From: Oscillospiraceae bacterium
Lineage (GTDB): Bacteria > Bacillota > Clostridia > Oscillospirales > Acutalibacteraceae
Reading direction: 5' to 3'
Assembly (NCBI GenBank): GCA_029012165.1
Contig: JAQXLO010000208.1
Span: 1 to 8,939 of the forward strand
Length of the DNA stretch: 8,939 nt
Positions 6,985-8,939 of this stretch are shown one piece after another. The notes beneath the pieces were generated by a model. The model saw nothing but the letters and a program-made list of their open reading frames with translations. It was not told where the DNA came from and searched no databases. The translations under genes and the position numbers were made by a program. The first letter of the stretch is position 1, and each line of letters begins with the position of its first letter.

Positions 6985-7950
6985 ATGAAGATCGCACTGC
7001 AGGAAGCCGCAGAATTGCTGCGGACGCACGATAATATTCTCATTTTGAGCCACGCACATCCCGACGGTGACACCCTCGGCAGCAGCTATGCCCTTTGCCG
7101 GGCGCTGCTGGCGCTGGGCAAGAATGCCGCCGTGCTGTGCGAGGATGAGATACCGTGTGTGTTTTCATTTGTGGCGCAGGGGATGCCCCGCCCGGACTTT
7201 GAGCCGGACTATGTGGTGGCTGTGGATATTGCCACGGTCAAGCTGATGGGCGACTGCGTGGGCGAACGCTTTGGGGAACGTGTGGATCTTTGCATCGACC
7301 ATCACTACACCAACAGTATGTATGCCGAAAAGGTTTTGCTCGATGATACGGCGGCGGCCGCCTGCGAAATTATGTACCGGGTGATCCGGGAGATGGGCGT
7401 GGAGATCACACCCATTATGGCGGAGTGTCTGTACCTCGGCGTGTCCACCGACACCGGCTGTTTCCGATATTCCAACGTCACGTCCAACACGTTGCGCACG
7501 GCGGCAGAGCTGATGGACTTGGGCGCCGACTGTGCACGAATCAACCGTGAGGTGTTCGAGACGAAAAGCCGTTCCTTTGCGGCGCTGGAGCGTCTTGCGC
7601 TCAACAGCGTGGAAACGTACTGCGACGGTCTGTTTGCAACGGTGCTCGTGACACAGGAGATGTTCCGGGAGAGCGGCGCCGGCGAGAGTGAGTTTGACAA
7701 GATCGCCGCCATCCCCCGCCAAATCGAGGGCGTGCTGGTGGGTGCCGCCATCCGTGAGCAGAAAAACGGAACCTATAAAGTTTCCGTCCGCACCAATCCC
7801 CCCATGAATGCGGCGGAGATCTGTGCGCAGATGAACGGCGGCGGACATCCTGCGGCGGCAGGCTGTACGCTGGAGGGCACGATTGAAGAAAACCGGCAGA
7901 CACTGCTGCGTGTTGTGGAGACAGCCCTGCGCAAAGCGGGTAAAATTTGA
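6985..7950 (+). CDS. nrnA: DHH/DHHA1 family nanoRNase and pAp phosphatase NrnA
   Basis: A 321-residue DHH superfamily phosphoesterase. The Mn-binding set is complete: motif I SHAHPDGD (22-29), motif II D81 in VAVDIA, motif III D105-H106-H107, and motif IV D156 in GVSTDTGCF. The C-terminal DHHA1 domain carries NGGGHPAAAGC with GGGHP at 285-289, the substrate-binding loop. NrnA enzymes degrade 2-5 nt RNAs and dephosphorylate 3'-phosphoadenosine 5'-phosphate. The ATG follows AAAAGG-type ribosome binding sequence, 15 bases after rbfA. It is the last gene of the operon: truB and ribF, which often come next in relatives, are not in the window. Confidence 0.94.
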   Translation: MKIALQEAAELLRTHDNILILSHAHPDGDTLGSSYALCRALLALGKNAAVLCEDEIPCVFSFVAQGMPRPDFEPDYVVAVDIATVKLMGDCVGERFGERVDLCIDHHYTNSMYAEKVLLDDTAAAACEIMYRVIREMGVEITPIMAECLYLGVSTDTGCFRYSNVTSNTLRTAAELMDLGADCARINREVFETKSRSFAALERLALNSVETYCDGLFATVLVTQEMFRESGAGESEFDKIAAIPRQIEGVLVGAAIREQKNGTYKVSVRTNPPMNAAEICAQMNGGGHPAAAGCTLEGTIEENRQTLLRVVETALRKAGKI

Positions 7951-7958
7951 TGAACCCA

Positions 7959-7992
7959 TGCCGCAAGGACAAGCTCTTTGCGGCAGTTTTCT
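7959..7992 (+). terminator. Rho-independent terminator of the rimP-nrnA operon
   Basis: An 8-bp perfect GC-rich stem (7959-7966 TGCCGCAA with 7978-7985 TTGCGGCA), extendable inward by two pairs, is followed by GTTTTCTTGG. It starts 8 bases after the nrnA stop. A further run of eight T residues lies at 8005-8012 without its own clear stem. Confidence 0.82.
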
Positions 7993-8030
7993 TGGTTTAT
8001 CACGTTTTTTTTGGGATTAAAAGTTTCGAT

Positions 8031-8101
8031 CAAGCCTTTGGGAAGGCTTGCGGATTCCAAAGGCGGCGCCTTTGGTCGCCGACCGCAGTCGGCGAAATCC
8101 G
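8031..8101. repeat. Hairpin plus three-way-junction palindromic element
   Basis: A perfect 8-bp hairpin (8031-8038/8043-8050, loop TGGG) abuts a nested structure. The outer stem CGGATT/AATCCG (8051-8056/8096-8101) encloses two perfect stem-loops: 8057-8064/8068-8075 (8 bp, 3-base loop) and 8077-8083/8088-8094 (7 bp, loop CGCA). Nearly every base is paired. It lacks tRNA landmarks. Whether it acts as RNA, DNA cruciform or mobile-element end is unknown. Confidence 0.75.
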
Positions 8102-8266
8102 AAGGCAATACCGCACAAATCGAGGCACACGCATTGCTTGAATCTTATTTCGTCAGCTTACACATAAATCCCTTGACTTGCGTTAGCAAGTCGGCGGTCT
8201 TTCTGTGCAACCTGACGAAAAATCTTGCTTCGCAATCCGCACACCCCGATTGTGTGGTATTGCCTT
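8102..8266. repeat. 165-nt imperfect long hairpin (MITE-like palindrome)
   Basis: The two ends are complementary: 8102-8112 pairs perfectly with 8256-8266, and pairing continues to 8122/8247 with one wobble and one bulge. Further in, TTTCGTCAG (8148-8156) pairs with CTGACGAAA (8212-8220), and pairing resumes, imperfectly, across 8158-8168/8200-8210. A perfect apical hairpin GACTTGC-GTTA-GCAAGTC sits at 8175-8192. The middle part (8123-8147 against 8221-8246) is degenerate. A non-coding element moved as a miniature inverted-repeat unit is the simplest reading. Its right arm overlaps the start of the repeat at 8240. Confidence 0.75.
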
Positions 8267-8363
8267 GACAACACCAAAAGCGCAGGAGGGGAGCCAGAAC
8301 AGTCCGGTGGACTGTTTTGGCGTGGGGAACCCTCGCCGGGGGTTCCCCGGTGCGAAACACAAA
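8240..8363. repeat. Hairpin-rich intergenic repeat, copy 2
   Basis: Same orientation as bases 1-123 and displaced by 8240 bases. Bases 8281-8363 differ from copy 1 at only 8297, 8306 and 8357. The change at 8297 turns an A-T pair of the first stem (8294-8305/8309-8320) into a G-T wobble, so that stem would survive in RNA. The second stem (8324-8332/8340-8348) is unchanged. The first 40 bases are diverged. Confidence 0.88.
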
Positions 8364-8384
8364 ATGGAGAAAGACTGATGCATT

Positions 8385-8532
8385 CCAAGGCTCCCCTGCG
8401 AGGGGAGCTGTCTGCGAAGCAGACTGAGGGGTTCAAAATGCCGCCGCAAGCAGACAGCAAAATAGAGCGGTAAAAACCTCCCAACGAGGCTGACGCCTCG
8501 CCGCCCTCCCTCGCAGGGAGGTCACACCAAGG
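8385..8532. repeat. MITE-like element with inverted two-hairpin ends
   Basis: The left end has hairpin GCTCCCCT/AGGGGAGC (8390-8397/8401-8408) directly followed by GTCTGC/GCAGAC (8410-8415/8419-8424) and TGAGGGG. The right end, read on the other strand, has the same plan: CCTCCCT/AGGGAGG (8505-8511/8515-8521), then CGAGGC/GCCTCG (8485-8490/8495-8500), then GTTGGGAGG. The ends are about 50 bases each and the middle about 40. No gene lies inside. The same two-hairpin plan recurs at 8655-8700 and 8894-8939. Confidence 0.72.
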
Positions 8533-8548
8533 TTCCCCGGTGCAAAGC
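8531..8548. repeat. Fragment of the hairpin-rich repeat (3' tail)
   Basis: GGTTCCCCGGTGC and the following bases match 101-118 and 8341-8358 with one mismatch. It abuts the right end of the 8385-8532 element, so the tail appears to have been duplicated or cut off by insertion of that element. Confidence 0.6.
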
Positions 8549-8612
8549 CACCGAAATTATTCATTATTCATCAGCGATGCGACTTCATTATTCATTAATT
8601 CAACCTTGACAT
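8549..8612. other. AT-rich spacer with TTATTCAT repeats
   Basis: A short AT-rich stretch carries several copies of ATTATTCATT (around 8557-8570 and 8586-8597) and no reading frame. It separates the palindromic elements on either side. No function can be assigned. Confidence 0.5.
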
Positions 8613-8700
8613 CGGGTAGGATATTATCCTACTTTATCCTACTTTTTCTCCCGCACCTTGGCTTCTCTTGGGAGAAGCCGGCACGGCGTAAGCCATGACT
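8613..8700. repeat. 88-bp repeat with iteron-like motifs and two-hairpin end, copy 1
   Basis: It opens with an inverted pair GTAGGATA/TATCCTAC (8616-8623/8625-8632), then tandem 10-base units ending in TATCCTAC (8623-8632, 8633-8642). A perfect 8-bp hairpin (8660-8667/8672-8679) and a second hairpin CACGGC/GCCATG (8682-8687/8692-8697, one mismatch) follow. The same block recurs at 8853-8939, 240 bases later, with few changes. Confidence 0.85.
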
Positions 8701-8852
8701 GATGAGAGAATGCGGTGTTGCTTATTGCCGCCCACGGCTGGCAATGAACGGCAAAGCCTTCCTGTGTCTGACCTCATCCGTTGTCGTGCAAAATTTTGCA
8801 CGGGTATGGTTTATCCGTTTTATCCTACCGCAAGATTATCCCACCTTTTCTT
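8701..8852. other. Non-coding spacer between the two 87-88 bp repeats
   Basis: No credible gene is present. It holds a bulged hairpin (8724-8732/8736-8745), an 18-base perfect palindrome (8785-8802), and another copy of the decamer TTTATCCTAC (8819-8828). CTCATCC (8773-8779) is complementary in sense to the GATGAG (8701-8706) that follows the repeat, hinting that part of this spacer is the opposite end of the same element. Confidence 0.5.
8785..8802. repeat. 18-bp perfect palindrome
   Basis: CGTGCAAAATTTTGCACG is perfectly self-complementary with no central spacer. It could be an operator-like protein site or the inner hairpin of a repeat end. It does not match the CGAAC-N4-GTTCG form of Gram-positive LexA boxes. 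Confidence 0.6.
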
Positions 8853-8939
8853 CGGGTAGGATTTTATCCTACTTTATCCTACTTTTGTCCCTCACCTTGG
8901 CTTCTCTTGGGAGAAGCCGGCACGGCGCAAACCGTGACT
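8853..8939. repeat. 87-bp repeat with iteron-like motifs and two-hairpin end, copy 2 (cut by window end)
   Basis: It repeats 8613-8700 in the same orientation. It has GTAGGAT, two tandem TTTATCCTAC decamers (8863-8872, 8873-8882), the identical 8-bp hairpin (8899-8906/8911-8918), and a second hairpin CACGG/CCGTG (8921-8925/8932-8936). The second stem is kept by a different set of pairs from copy 1. The window stops within or at the end of this block, so it may continue. Confidence 0.85.

Noticed and set aside
4660..7059. 799-codon open frame on the - strand
   Set aside because: It is antisense to infB and rbfA and is rich in His, Leu and Asp as expected for a mirror of GTC/GAC/GCC codons. 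No start signal or domain supports it.
8051..8101. tRNA or tRNA-like gene
   Set aside because: Only two inner arms, a 6-bp acceptor-like stem, no T-loop or D-loop bases, and a length of 51 bases.
7978..8268. 96-codon open frame on the + strand
   Set aside because: It runs through the terminator tail, the three-way junction and the long hairpin. Its sequence is dictated by the palindromes and it has no ribosome binding site.
1..8363. Composite transposon bounded by the two direct repeats
   Set aside because: No transposase or other mobile gene lies between them, and the cargo is a conserved housekeeping operon.
8158..8484. Overlapping open frames on both strands (up to 108 codons)
   Set aside because: They span repeat copy 2 and the MITE-like element, with no ribosome binding site and no recognisable domain; they are repeat-encoded shadows.
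8613..8939. CRISPR array
   Set aside because: Only two repeat copies of 87-88 bases with a 152-base gap, internal hairpins and no cas genes.

Overview
The window is a piece of a Gram-positive, Clostridia-like chromosome, most likely Oscillospirales/Ruminococcaceae. This is inferred from the gene order rimP-nusA-rnpM-ylxQ-infB-rbfA-nrnA, strong GGAGG-type ribosome binding sites, sigma-A type promoters, GC-rich third codon positions, and the dense small palindromic repeats between genes. No species can be named from the sequence alone. All recognised genes lie on the + strand.

Layout. Bases 1-123 are a hairpin-rich intergenic repeat. Bases 124-268 hold a promoter for a two-gene envelope unit: a family 8 glycosyltransferase (269-1105) overlapping by 14 nt a TVP38/TMEM64 (VTT/DedA-type) membrane protein (1092-1805). 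A strong extended -10 promoter (1844-1872) then starts a structured leader of about 120 nt. The leader precedes the seven-gene transcription/translation operon rimP (2003-2488), nusA (2510-3592), rnpM/ylxR (3638-3913), ylxQ (3900-4226), infB (4231-6603), rbfA (6613-6969) and nrnA (6985-7950). Gaps inside the operon are short or negative, and no promoter or terminator was seen inside it. A rho-independent terminator (7959-7992) closes the operon.

The last kilobase (7993-8939) has no convincing gene. It is a mosaic of palindromic elements: a hairpin plus three-way junction (8031-8101), a 165-nt imperfect hairpin (8102-8266), a second copy of the window-start repeat (8240-8363), a MITE-like element with paired two-hairpin ends (8385-8532), and an 87-88 bp repeat present twice 240 bp apart with a 10-bp iteron-like motif (8613-8700 and 8853-8939).

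How the genes work together. RimP and RbfA mature the 30S subunit, IF2 starts translation, NusA controls pausing, termination and antitermination, RnpM and YlxQ are small RNA-binding proteins, and NrnA degrades the shortest RNA fragments and pAp. The coding content is conserved housekeeping. The less ordinary material is the rimP leader, a candidate NusA autoregulatory attenuator, and the repeat mosaic, including near-identical repeats on both sides of the 8 kb gene block. I see no sign of a defence system, prophage or novel multi-gene system.
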